DNA of 64,000 nt. It comes from Agrostemma githago. Lineage: Eukaryota; Streptophyta; Magnoliopsida; Caryophyllales; Caryophyllaceae. Of this stretch, positions 11,757-21,968 are shown in pieces (positions within the stretch are counted from its first letter, which is position 1; every line of letters begins with the position of its first letter). Position numbers and translations under genes: made by a program. The notes under the pieces were generated by a model, which did not search any database, had not been told where the DNA came from, and worked only from the letters and a program-made list of their open reading frames with translations. The stretch is from contig OY288243.1 of assembly GCA_958450325.1 (NCBI GenBank), forward strand, positions 56,752,378 through 56,816,377. The letters are read 5' to 3'.

Positions 11757-12338
11757 AAATTAACAAAATCGATTCATCGATTCATGTGCAAATCGAAACC
11801 CATCACACGCTCTGACTAACGAGTGATTTCAATGATGAAGCACAAACGACGAGCCGAGGACGGGGTAAAAACCCGAAAGGACGCTCGGGCAAAATGAAGA
11901 ATAGAGTTGCGAGCCATCGTACAAAAAAAATTGACGAGCCGAGGACGGAGTGAAAACCCGAAAGGGCGCTCCTGGCAAAATGAAGAATCGAGTTGTGAGC
12001 CACCACAAAAAGAGAAACAAAAAAAGTGCTTCTCATTAATGCAAAATTAAAAAAATCAAGCCTTTGTCGAAGACTTTACATCGAGCATATACAGCCCGGG
12101 TACTCCGAAAACAGGACAATGTGTCAAGCAAAACCTCACAAAAAACTAATACTAATACGCCACATAATATCAATTAATACAATATAATACTAACGGCTGG
12201 GCCCTACCGGTCCAACTTTCGCTTTCCCTTACCGTTCGGGTGCGCTTCTTCTGGCCCCTCACCAAGGGCCCCCTTGAATGCAAACTTCCACACTATCATC
12301 CAGTTGTGGGCCCAGCCAATTCCACTTCCCTTCTTCGT

Positions 12339-13689
12339 CTATACTTTTAATTGGGTCTTGTCAGTCTTGGCTCGTTTAGACGAATTGACGGTACTAGGAT
12401 TGGTAACACTGTCTTTGGTCGGGCGCTTAGCGTTGTTAACTTCTATTATAGCCTCCTTATTCTGTAGCACTGCAATCTCCGCGACGTTTGACCTATCCCG
12501 CCCTGTCGGATATTCATAAACCTCCTGCCGGGCATAGGTAGGGATTATCAGTCGAACATCTTCGAGAGGAACATGATGTATACACCTCCGTCTCCAAGAC
12601 ATTTCGAACTTCCCAAAATAATCTTTCTCCCACAGATGGGGATTGATAACATCGGCAGTAACATCGAGAACGGTTTGCTCCCCGCCCATTTGGCGCATTA
12701 GCCTGTCCGGATAAACATAAACACACTCACCCAAGGATAATATTTGCATAGTACGGGTCCTTGGCAAGAATGGGAGCCCGATATACGTCTTGGTGTGCCA
12801 CCACGGGACTGTTCACCTAATAACAACCCCTCCATCAGCCTGCAAATGAGAGTACCACTCTTCTTTAGTATAACCGACATTCTATAACGATACCACTTTC
12901 CGAGAAGCAAGCCTTTTACAGTTATAACCTTGAATAAGACGAGGCGGCTCGATTAGATATAGCCTCTCCTGTAGCCAAACCTGCACAGTACCACATAGTG
13001 TCACAACTTCGAACTAAGGCAAGTTTCGGATAAGAAAAAAATAGCAACATGGCATACCTGCAAAATGGTCTTAGAACCGCGAAAGGGAGAGCTGTGAATC
13101 CGTGCCCATGTATCGAGACACATGATAAGCTCACCCAAAATAAGCCAAGAGGGCAATTGCCCATACTCTATCTCCATTACAATGTCCAGAAGCCGAGGGT
13201 TACCTCAACCATCATGTACCAACGCATCCTCGAATAGATAATAATGTACTATCGCAATACTAAGAGTCCGCTTATGGGCTAAAGGCGAAATACAACGAGA
13301 GTCCTCCCGTGAGAACACTTTCACGAGAAGCTCTAAGTTAATGCCGTTTTCTCGAAAAAAAGCACTAGCTTCCTCCAAAAGAAGGATGTCTAACAAAAGA
13401 CGAAACCGCTCTACGGGAACGTCACCTTCAATAGGTATGCAAGGATGAACCGAGTGACACCCTCCAATAGCGTCTAGCTCCTCGGGAAGAGGACAAACAT
13501 CATCCCCGGGAATGCAAAAACATGGTGCTTAGCATCCCAAAAACGAGAACACACTAATAAAAAGTCATCTTGCACATTAATTTGCTTTAGCGAGAAAATA
13601 GCGGACAAACCGTCACCTAGCAAAACTTCAAGGTCACCTTTCTTGAAATGAACCATCCACCCGGTCAAAAGACGACCAAAACCCGACAT
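12339..13689 (-). pseudogene. Spliced antisense gene of Tat-1 (PMD/DUF7745-like aORF)
   Basis: This gene lies downstream of pol on the opposite strand. The ATG is at 13689. Exon 1 runs to 13058. A 77-bp intron (12981-13057) has GTATG at the donor and GTGCAG at the acceptor; exon 2 starts at 12980 and ends at the stop near 12339. Recognisable stretches are FSLKQINVQDDFLLVC, RFWDAKHHVFAFPG, YPDRLMRQMGGEQTVLD and LIIPTYARQEVYEYP. The Tat-2 gene at 58253-59697 matches block by block (SFWDTTHHVFAFPRGE, YPDRILRQFGSFQQIP) and has an intron at the matching place. A frameshift lies near 13515 and there are further breaks in exon 2 (~12780-12900). The pattern resembles plant-mobile-domain or DUF7745 proteins found as additional ORFs in Tat elements; that family call is from memory. 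Role unknown. Confidence 0.7.
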
Positions 13690-13766
13690 GACTCAAAAAT
13701 CAAACAAGAATCTATAAAGACACTTTGGGTATTAATTATTTCTAAGACGAGCACCCACAACCCGCA

Positions 13767-13772
13767 TTTATA
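13767..13772 (-). promoter_or_regulatory. TATA box of the Tat-1 antisense gene
   Basis: On the minus strand GCTATAAATGCGG lies about 80 nt before the ATG at 13689. The Tat-2 antisense gene has CTATAAATAG about 95 nt before its ATG. GGCGCC/GGCGTC boxes at 13852-13910 lie further upstream, as they do before the TATA box of the LTR at 42026. Confidence 0.6.
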
Positions 13773-14585
13773 GCATTAATCGCACCGCAATTGAGAAATT
13801 GCAGAAAAATTCCATAACCGAGAATCAAATCGCCCTAGTCCAGGCGTCCTAGAAACGGGTCGCATGGGCTTAAATGCCTATGTTCTGGATCGTCGGCTTC
13901 CTGGCGCCTGAACCCCAGACTGTTAGCCACGCGTTGTCTCAACAAGATGCTATTCGTCAGCCTTGGACGTTAGGAACGACCTCCTAAAGTCAGTCACCCT
14001 CCTTTCAAAAGCTCGAACGCACATTACAAGAACCATGGAAGAACGAAAAGTCCCTACAGACAGTGGACAATCCATTTTCGTCCCCCAGATCCACCGGACT
14101 TAGACGTTTTTTTTTTGTTTTTTTTTTCCTTTAGAGGGTTAGCTACCCCACCTAGGCGTGTTGTAGCCTTGCGTGGCACTGTCAATATGCATTTGTAGCC
14201 CTACACAACATTGTCAATAAAACATAAAAAGTGGTCCAACTGTTTTTTTTGCACTTCGCTTTGAACATGAGCGTCATAGTCCCGAAACAATTACACCTGT
14301 CTCCAGCATTGCACACACACTCGAGCAAAATGTTTTAGTCACAAAACGTTTTATACATATTTGGCACACTTCGACTCAAATGTTTTAATCGACGTACTAC
14401 TTGATCCATTTCTCGGCTCAAATTTACACATTTTAAGCATCCCAAAAAACATTTTCGCAATCCTATGTAATCCTAATGCATTTAAAACATCTTAAATTAT
14501 CACAACTAAACCATGAACAAATCAAACTTGAAGTGATTACGTGTTATCTAAGCTAACATTTCGAAAACACCGCAAAATAAGTCGA
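13773..14585. other. Upstream region of the Tat-1 antisense gene; otherwise featureless
   Basis: It contains the AGGCGTCC and AGGCGCC boxes (13852-13910) and a T-rich run near 14110. From there to 14585 I see no coding sequence or structure. The right boundary of Tat-1 is not identifiable; no matching 3' LTR was found. Confidence 0.4.
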
Positions 14586-16431
14586 TCAAAGCACAAGAAG
14601 TTTCTTTAAAATATGCAAACATACAAAATCCAAATACAAACCAGGTTTACAAACTAGGGAGGACCTAGAGGCTGCAGCTACTGCCAGTACGAGCTCACTA
14701 AGGTTATTATCCAATCCTAAATCCTCCAGATCAAAGGTGGGAGACTCTGTACTACCCATGCCCGCCATCATATCCACAGTAGCCGTCTCCGTATCAGGAA
14801 CCCCCCGGAAGGATCAATATCCTCGGTAATGCCAGTGGCCTGACCCTCAACCCTAACCTCCCCCTGTACCTCAACCTCAACCCTAGCTTCACCTTGTGCC
14901 GAGGTCTCACCTCGAGACCGAGCCAGCTGCTCCTTCAGCTTAGAAATTTTGATGTCCCGATACTGTAAGGACCGCACCATGCTGAGCTCAGCCGCCTCAA
15001 GCTCCTTCACCCGCATCCCCAACTGCGCTACTGTGTCCGGGACATCCTGCAAAGAAAACATAACTACCCCTTAGGAAAAGACAACACAATTAGCCTAAAA
15101 CAACCCACAGGAAGGCAGTACTTACCGATCGATGTCTCGATGTGTCTCGACCCGAGGCAGCAGCCCTCCCCGTTGCGTAAGCCCGAAAGCAGTTGGCACC
15201 CTGCCATAACCGCTGATGAGAGGCCGTTGAAACCTGAACAACAAAACCAAACAAGTTAACCAACAAAGCCTAACCCTCAAAGCCGAATCCAAAGCAAAAT
15301 CCCGAAACTTACCCGGTACACCTAGTCGCGCCACTTCATCCCGGCCTCCAACTCCTTCACAGAGCAAAGAGGAAGAGGCTCAGTAATGGCCACCCTGGCT
15401 GCATCCACCCTAGGCAGTGTCAGAGGGAAGTCTGGGGTTTGGACGACATCAGCCGGGTCGGTCAGCTGGAGAAAAAATAAACCGTTCAAGACATAAACAG
15501 ACCCAAAACCATGAGACAAAAGCAAACAAGAACCGAATACTTACGACAATGCGGTGGAAAGCTAGCCACTGGTAGACGTGAGACACGTAGAAGGCACAAG
15601 GCCCCAGTAGTGCCTCACCTCCCTCTCCATTCCTGTCCTCACGAGCCTCAGCAGTAGTCAGAGGCCTGAACATGGTCCGAGGTGGGACAACTGGCACCCT
15701 AAACTCATCATATAGGTACTGGCGCACCAACCTCTCACCCAAATTCCACACCCAGCGGAACACCGCAGAGAGGAGCATCGTCTTGTAGCTCCTCGGCCTC
15801 AACTCTGCCCCCACGTACCCAGGCAAACTCTCATAGTTGGCCCAAGGACTGGCCACAAACTGCACAGTCAAACCTACATCTCAAAGTCCTAACCTTGGGG
15901 GCTACCTAAGAAAGTAAATAAAAGGAAAAACTTACATCCTCGAGAATCAACTGGTTCACCAGCACGTTCTCCGTTCAGTAGTGGCTTGTCGTAGTCTTGG
16001 TCTAAGCCAACCTTCACTCGATCCCAGCCGGAAACCTAGCTAGGCGAACTGGCATCATACTAAGTGCCAAGCACGGGAAGTAAGAGTAGATCCAAGCTTG
16101 CAAAACCAGGGATACCATCAGCAAAACAAAACCAAACGAAGCAAAATCCGAAAAACCAAATGCAAAGTTAAATGACTAACCTCCAGCACGAGACCTATAC
16201 CCAAAATGGGTATAGCAGAGCCTGAGTCAATCCTCTACGGCCTCACCATGGCCTGTAGGTAGCTGGTCTTCTCCGTAAAAGCTGCGGTCACCCAGTCAAA
16301 ACGTCCCAGCTGACCCAAATCAACCAGAAAAGACAAAATCCTAGTACTAAACCTCTCGCCCTTATCCTAGAAGTGGGTCGATCCTAGGAAGTACCACAAC
16401 CAAAGGCGAGCGTCCTGCACCACCGTGTTGG
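14586..16431 (-). pseudogene. Plant-mobile-domain gene, downstream exons (left of the Athila insertion)
   Basis: This is the continuation, on the minus strand, of the gene at 37436-38276; removing the Athila joins the two at the GCACT target site. Exons with GT-AG borders are visible: to 16181 (contains ARLWLWYFLGSTHF and GRFDWVTAAF, typical of PMD), ~16100-15960 (LQAWIYSYFPCLALSMMP), 15859-15545 (LRPRSYKTMLLSAVFRWVWN, CAFYVSHVYQWLAFHRIVV), 15465-15313, 15233-15126 and 15046-14586. The last exon encodes a short heptad stretch (LGMRVKELEAAELSMVRSL), then an E/V-rich linker. Stops occur at ~16357 and in the 15.96-16.1 kb exon, and a frameshift lies at a G-run near 14800. PMD proteins include MAIN/MAIL-type nuclear proteins and many transposon-borne copies. 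The many breaks make this a pseudogene. Confidence 0.72.
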
Positions 16432-16436
16432 GCACT
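16432..16436. repeat. Left target-site duplication of the Athila (GCACT)
   Basis: GCACT directly precedes the LTR end at 16437 and recurs at 37431-37435 directly after the other LTR. A 5-bp duplication is standard for LTR-element integration. Confidence 0.9.
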
Positions 16437-17616
16437 TGATGCGCGTTGTCGCTGACACGCATGCAAACAATATTTTTAGTCCCAACTTACTACTATGTAG
16501 TAGCGGCAAGTGGAGGTCAAACCACAAGGAGGCGGTTAAGCGGTATTGGTCAAGTCTGAGGTTTAGTTACGATTGGGATTGAGATGGGGGGTTTTGGGAC
16601 GAGAGGAGTTGAACTAATGCTAGCGAGCTACACAACTAAAGCTAGAAACAATAATGGGAAAGGCGTTAGGGAGAGTCGGGGAGTCGGAAATCAAGATAAA
16701 AGTATAACATTGCAAGAATTATCGCAAGGTGTATAAGGAAGGTTCCACCTTTCGGTTTCCCTACCGACCAAGTCTAAGCCCGCTTTCACGACGAATAAAC
16801 TAAGGTCTCTAGACGGAATTACCCAAACCCCGAGTTTCCCCATATTGCTCCGAGTGAGTCAAGTCAACCTAGGTGATCAAGCTAAGTCAATCAAAACACA
16901 ACAATCTCATCAAGACAATATCACCCTCAAATGCAATAATCTCACAAGATCAAATCTTTTCCTAGAATTCCTCCTCCCCTAGCCCCCTAACTAAAATCTA
17001 CTCACTACCCATAATAAAACTAACACTAAGGGGACTAGAAGAAAAACTAAACATGCTTGAACTAGAGAAGAAATAACTAATCTAACACAATAAAGAAAAA
17101 CTACACTGACAAAACAACACTAAGGAGGAAAATAAACAAACACATAAACTATGGAGAAACAAACTAAGGAGAGAGATAAACAAACAAACAATGCAAAACT
17201 ACACTAACATAAAGAATGACAAGACAAACAATGAATTAACAAGAAACTAAAAATAAAACTAATTAATGGAGAAAGGGAGAGGTAAGAAACTACCAACAAT
17301 GGAGGAAAACTCAAAAGGAGAAGATGAAGATTAACATAAATTTGAAGCTTCAAGAAATAATACGAAGGTCTTGTCACTAAACCCTTGCAAAACCCTTGAA
17401 TCTTCAAAAAAAACCCAACTCTTCAACTAAAGATGGAAACTTGATTACAAATTATAGAGTAGAATTAATCTAATACTAATAAAATCTACTAATTCGATGG
17501 AGATTTTTACTAAGAGGGCTTACTACAACTACTACTACTACTAAGGGTCTTCTACCCTACTCCTAATCTAAAAGGCTCACTCAAGGCACAAGAGTGACAC
17601 AAAACCCTAGGTTAAG

Positions 17617-17624
17617 TATATATA
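17617..17624 (-). promoter_or_regulatory. Putative TATA box of the Athila 3' LTR
   Basis: The run AGTATATATACT lies about 620 nt inside the LTR in element orientation and is kept in the partner LTR at 36793-36800. It sits 120-330 bp downstream of the palindrome array. That would put the array in U3. Confidence 0.5.
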
Positions 17625-17745
17625 CTAGTCTTAATGGATCACACAATCTTCAAGTCCATAATCCAATTCCTCTTATTTAAGCTAGACCTTCACCCTTTGC
17701 ATCTTCATGGGGCAAAACTTCCCCCTGCGGTTGACGAGCTGGCAC

Positions 17746-17945
17746 CACCGGGTGAAATTTCACCCGGTGAGATTTTCTTCTCATTTCGCGATTTTTGGCG
17801 CTTTTCTCCATCAGGCGAAATTTCACCCGATGGGCGAAATTTCGCCCGGTGGTGAGTGTCCACAAAAATCTTCGGGAGGTGGAAAATGTCGTCGGGCGAA
17901 ATTTCGCCCGGTGATGACTCATCGGGTGAAATTTCACCCGGTGAT
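17746..17945. repeat. Palindrome array in the Athila 3' LTR
   Basis: The first unit (17746-17769) is a perfect 24-bp palindrome, CACCGGGTGAAA followed by its reverse complement. Related units follow at about 17812-17836, 17838-17856, 17897-17917 and 17927-17943, with GGGTGAAATTTCACCC or GGGCGAAATTTCGCCC cores. The partner LTR keeps the array at 36923-37131 with scattered changes. Confidence 0.9.
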
Positions 17946-18241
17946 CCTCCGCCTCTTTTCCGGTCTCTTTTTTTGTCGATCAGTTGGATTACTTGAACTT
18001 TCAGTTGTGTGCTTTGCTCTTTGGACCGTATCTCCCTCATGCTCGTAGAAGCTCAAACACGTTTTTGGTAAAAAATCCTACCAATATAGACAGAAAACTA
18101 CCAAAAACACGCAAGATGCAAAAGAGAGACACTAATGCGAGAATTACTCAAAATACGGCGATAATTGCACTGTAATCTCGCAAAATAGAGGAAAAACAGG
18201 TCTAAATAAGAGAAAAAATGGTCCAAATTTGGCACACAATA

Positions 18242-18259
18242 ATTGCCCCACACTAAACC
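18242..18259 (-). promoter_or_regulatory. Polypurine tract of the Athila
   Basis: On the minus strand GGTTTAGTGTGGGGCAAT directly precedes the 3' LTR start. The GTGTGGGG core is typical of Athila elements as I know them. Confidence 0.8.
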
Positions 18260-20479
18260 GTTGCTCGTCCTCGAGCAAAGACCCAAAAAAAATTGGCTAC
18301 TACTACTAAGCTAGACTATGCTAAGCCGATACGAGGCAAATAACGGGCCCGTTCCGTCCCTTCAACTCACATTGAAATACTCATGAGGTAGAGTACCTCC
18401 ATGCAAGGCAAGTTGGGTCTTGCTCAAAACTGGGGTTGCGACTAACACACACACAAACACATAAAACAAGAAAGACACACAAAAAGATAGTCGCAACCAA
18501 AGAGAAAATAAATCACCGAATCCCTCATCGAAACGGCGGAGAAAGCACCGATTTGAGCTCAAGACAAGCGAGAACACTACCAAGTTAGTAACACGAATTG
18601 ACATGGACAAGATCCTAATATGATGACAATCAAACAATAAAAGCGTTGAAAATTTACCAAGGCCCTTCTAATTCCAGTAGAGATGCCTACAACGGGATGA
18701 TAAATGGAGTGGATAAGTGAGAACCATGGAGTTAGTAAGCACCGCAGGTAAGTGTTATGCCGTCTCCTAAGCTAAGCATATAGGGTCGTTCCAAACTCAA
18801 GAAAGCCAATTAGACCAAAAAGATGGATAAGTGTTCGCAAAATGGTAAAGATTGCCAAATTACCGCTATTTTCCTTCCTCGGGACTCGGTCCTCTAGTAG
18901 GCATTTCACGGCAATAATTCAACTAAGGGATTATTCGGGTTTGGGAACGATTTTTGAGATTTTGATTTTCTTTTCGGTTTTTCTTTCCCCATTATTTCGG
19001 TCGAGGGCTTTTCTTTTTAAGATGCCCTTTCTTCTTCATTTTTCCCTTTTTCTTGCTTGGAATAACCCATATTTGGCTAGATGGTATATTTGAGATCAAG
19101 GTAAAGCATATTCTTGCAAACTTATTTGTGGAAATGGGTGAATGGTAGAAAAATAGGCTAGTCGGGTGTGCACCCCCTCCGAACCCACAAAAGAATGGAA
19201 ATTTTGGACTAAAAATGGCTTCTCAAGTAAGGTCACCTAAGAGAACGGGGAACGGTAACCAAGGCCTTATCACTCCATGGGTGGTCAAGGTGGTGAAATG
19301 CAAATCCCGATGTAGACTCTTAGTAGAAAAAGATGGACTCATGATAAAAATCCAATGCAAAAATTGGTTCAAAGTCATTCTACTAGAAATATGTCCAAAA
19401 ATCAAGAAGGGTCACTAACAAGGCAGTAATAAACACTCGGCCTAAGCTCAAAATCAGGTTTTCGAAAACTTTACCTAGACAGGCTATACACAAAATAAAA
19501 AGAACACAAAATCGACAAAAACACAAGAAAACAAAACAAATATACAAGTATAGCCAAGCACTCCAAACTCCATCAAATCAACACAATCCACAACCACCAA
19601 TTCCAAAATGTTCACCAAGTGAACCTCCAAATAGCATAAATGCCCAAACTCCCATGCATAAGAGAAAGGGATAAAACGAAGGTAGAAGATATTACCGCGC
19701 GGTCTTCATTTCATTTTTACTACCTTACGTATCCATGCTAAATGGTTGGCAGTGTACCTACAAGAAAAGAAAAAGAAAAAGGAAAATTTTCTTTTTGGGT
19801 TTTTGGTTTTAAAAAGAAAAAAATGAAAAAGAAAATGAAGAAAAGGATAATGGATCCCTTCCCCACACTAAAAATGTGCATTGTCCTCAATGCACGAATA
19901 GGGGAAGAATCGAAAAAAGAAGAAAAAGAGAAAAGAACGGAAAATCTTTTTGAATTTTTATGATTTTTCAAATGTTTTTGGATTTTTGATAATGAAGAGA
20001 ATAAAATGAAAAGAAGTGAAAATTAAAAATGAAGAAAAAGAAGTGAAAATAAAAGGAAAATAAAAAGAAAAAGGAAAAATTGATAAGGGAAGAAAAGGTG
20101 CAGGTGTAATCACGTCACCTCGCCCGGATTCCACACAAATCGGGAAAATTAAGAGAAAAAGAGAAATTTTGGATTTTTCAAATGGTCTTGGTGCGATCAA
20201 TTCACCTAAGACCGGGAACAACAATCAGGTCCTTCTTCGCTAAGGTACCTGCAAATAAACCTCACGTGTGTAACGACCCAAGTAGGGTCACGGAGGGGCT
20301 GACAACTCACCAAACCAACAAAATAACCAGCCACAAATCAACCAACAACCATAATTACCAAATGCCAAAAATTGGCGCAGCAAGGACTGACAGAGATTAC
20401 TGAGACAAGAGAACAGACTACTGACGACTGACAACTGACATCTAACACCCCCACACTAACACTGACAACACTCGACTAC
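18260..20479 (-). other. Long non-coding spacer between Athila ORF-1 and the 3' LTR
   Basis: About 2.2 kb without a supportable gene. A purine-rich stretch (19755-20160) gives low-complexity open frames on both strands. A CCCCACACTAAAA phrase at 19862 resembles the purine tract (reverse complement TTTTAGTGTGGGG), possibly a central purine tract or an older LTR border. Long spacers after ORF-1 are usual in Athila. Confidence 0.6.
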
Positions 20480-20743
20480 TCACATAGGACTTGGGGGATG
20501 AGGTGGTGGGTAGTAAGACCCGGGCGGAGGCATACCGAAAAATCGATCAAAATAGTTCTGTTGCTGTTGCAACATTCTTTGGTTTTCCTCCGCCGGCAAC
20601 CTCGCTGCTTGGGCATCCCTAGCAGCGTCTCTAGCCATCTCAAAACTGCTCCGGGCGTACTCAAAACCTTCCCTAGAGTACGTGTATGAGCTATGCGCAG
20701 TATCTCGCGCATCCCGGGCCACATTATAGGCGTTTTGGGCCAA
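20480..20743 (-). pseudogene. C-terminal piece of Athila ORF-1
   Basis: An 87-residue open stretch on the minus strand, rich in A, R, Q, Y and P. A helical NVARDARDTAH part is followed by a glutamine run (MLQQQQNYF) and a proline-rich end (PPPGSYYPPP). Athila ORF-1 proteins often end in a Q/P-rich tail, and it lies right behind the ORF-1 domain. It is separated from it by about 300 bp in which the frame is lost, so I read it as the same gene after frameshifts. Confidence 0.55.
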
Positions 20744-21047
20744 GTTCAGTGAGGTGGTCGAGTTCTCCCAAGTCTGACGTGTTCGGTTATAAACTTCCCC
20801 CCACTGGTTATAAAGTCCTCTGATCCGAAGAACGAGGAGTGTCGTGGAGGACTCATGTTAATGTCCTCCTGAAACCTGGGGTAGACTGGGTGAACGTGGA
20901 GTGTCTGTGTGGTTCAAATTCTGAGAGGTTGGGGGTGAAAAATTGTGAGGTCTGAGGTTCGGTCTGGTGGGAGGTAGAGGGTCCGTGCGATGAGGAAGGT
21001 AAAGTTCTATGACCCTCATCCCGGGAGGTTTCAACCTCCGGTTCCTA

Positions 21048-21968
21048 CTATGACACGTCTACAACCTCAATGTCATCGTCGCCAAAATCTAAAGGTCCCT
21101 CAGGGTATTCATTCTGTTGAAACTTACCACGGGTGTGACCCCGAATGTACTCCCCGGACCTCTTCGGCATGCCAAAATTCTTTTCAATATCGAGCCTAAC
21201 CCATTTGGGGTTAGGCATTGCAATGGCTCTCATCTCAGTAATCTTATACAAGAACAAACTGTCATAATCCCCTTTCTGGGGCCAAACAAGGATAGGACAA
21301 TAAACCTCGTCTAGATAAATTCCCGCCCCGTCAACTGGTGTCAAATTGCTAAAATCGATGCCTAAGGCTGTAGCTAGCATCGTTACAACACCGCCACAAG
21401 AAATTTTCTTGCGGCTGCCCTTCGCAACCTGGGCGAAGTGAGTAGCTAAGGCCTCGCACATATCGATCGACGGGCCTCTGTTCAAAACAGCATCCTCCAA
21501 CAGCTGTACAGCTGTAGCACTATAGTTGTGGTGCGTATCATAGCTTGACAGAAGTGAGTTGGCTATGATACGCGCCAAATACCGAAGGATGGGGTTTTGA
21601 ATAGAGAAAGAAAGCATCTTTCCTCCCTTGAAAGTCCTTTGGCGGGCAATTTTAGACCAAAATCGGTCACGGGCAAATTTGTCATCCCGAGTCTGCCCCG
21701 CCCTAGGCCTTCCAAAGACAGAAGAAGGTAAACCAAGCAATGCACCAAAGTCCCTCAAGTTGAGGACATACAGAGTTTCTCGCAACTGAAAAGAGATAGT
21801 GGTATTATTATCACCACTCAACTCAAAAGTTGCGAGAAACTCACACGTCAACTTTTGAAAAGTTTCCTCCTCAGAGGAATAAAATTTAATGAGACCAAGG
21901 CTTCGGCAGATTGCATGTACCTGCGTTTCTATGCCCATGCGCACAAGTACATCTCCAGCCGCCCAACG
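21048..21968 (-). pseudogene. Athila ORF-1 domain protein, main part
   Basis: Open from the Tekay-2 junction at 21968 to the stop at 21048. Diagnostic stretches are EPTRWAAGDVLVRMGI at the junction (first residues encoded across it), FQKLTCEFLATFEL, ISFQLRETLYVLNL, FGALLGLPSSVFGRPR and IANSLLSSYDTHHN. They match the ORF-1 domain found downstream of pol in Athila elements, sometimes described as occupying the env position. I see no signal peptide or membrane segment here. The gene was cut in two by Tekay-2; its beginning lies at 31808-32081. Function of the protein is not established. Confidence 0.85.
21964..21968. repeat. Left target-site duplication of Tekay-2 (CAACG)
   Basis: CAACG precedes the LTR start at 21969 and recurs at 31803-31807 directly after the second LTR. 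Confidence 0.9.

Larger units (their letters stand above)
16437..18241 (-). repeat. 3' LTR of the Athila
   Basis: In element orientation it starts TATTGTGTGCCAAA (the partner LTR has TGTTG) at 18241 and ends ...GCGCATCA at 16437. A TATA-like TATATATA lies at 17617-17624 on the minus strand. Upstream of it, at 17746-17945, are five or so long palindromes built on CACCGGGTGAAA and its mirror, or GGGCGAAA and its mirror. Small open frames across these palindromes on both strands are by-products of the repeat. Confidence 0.92.

Noticed and set aside
17634..18048. Open frames on both strands across the Athila LTR palindromes
   Set aside because: They simply translate the GGGTGAAATTTCACCC repeats; no start context or homology.
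19738..19971. K/E-rich plus-strand and F/S-rich minus-strand open frames
   Set aside because: Low-complexity purine-rich DNA in the Athila spacer.
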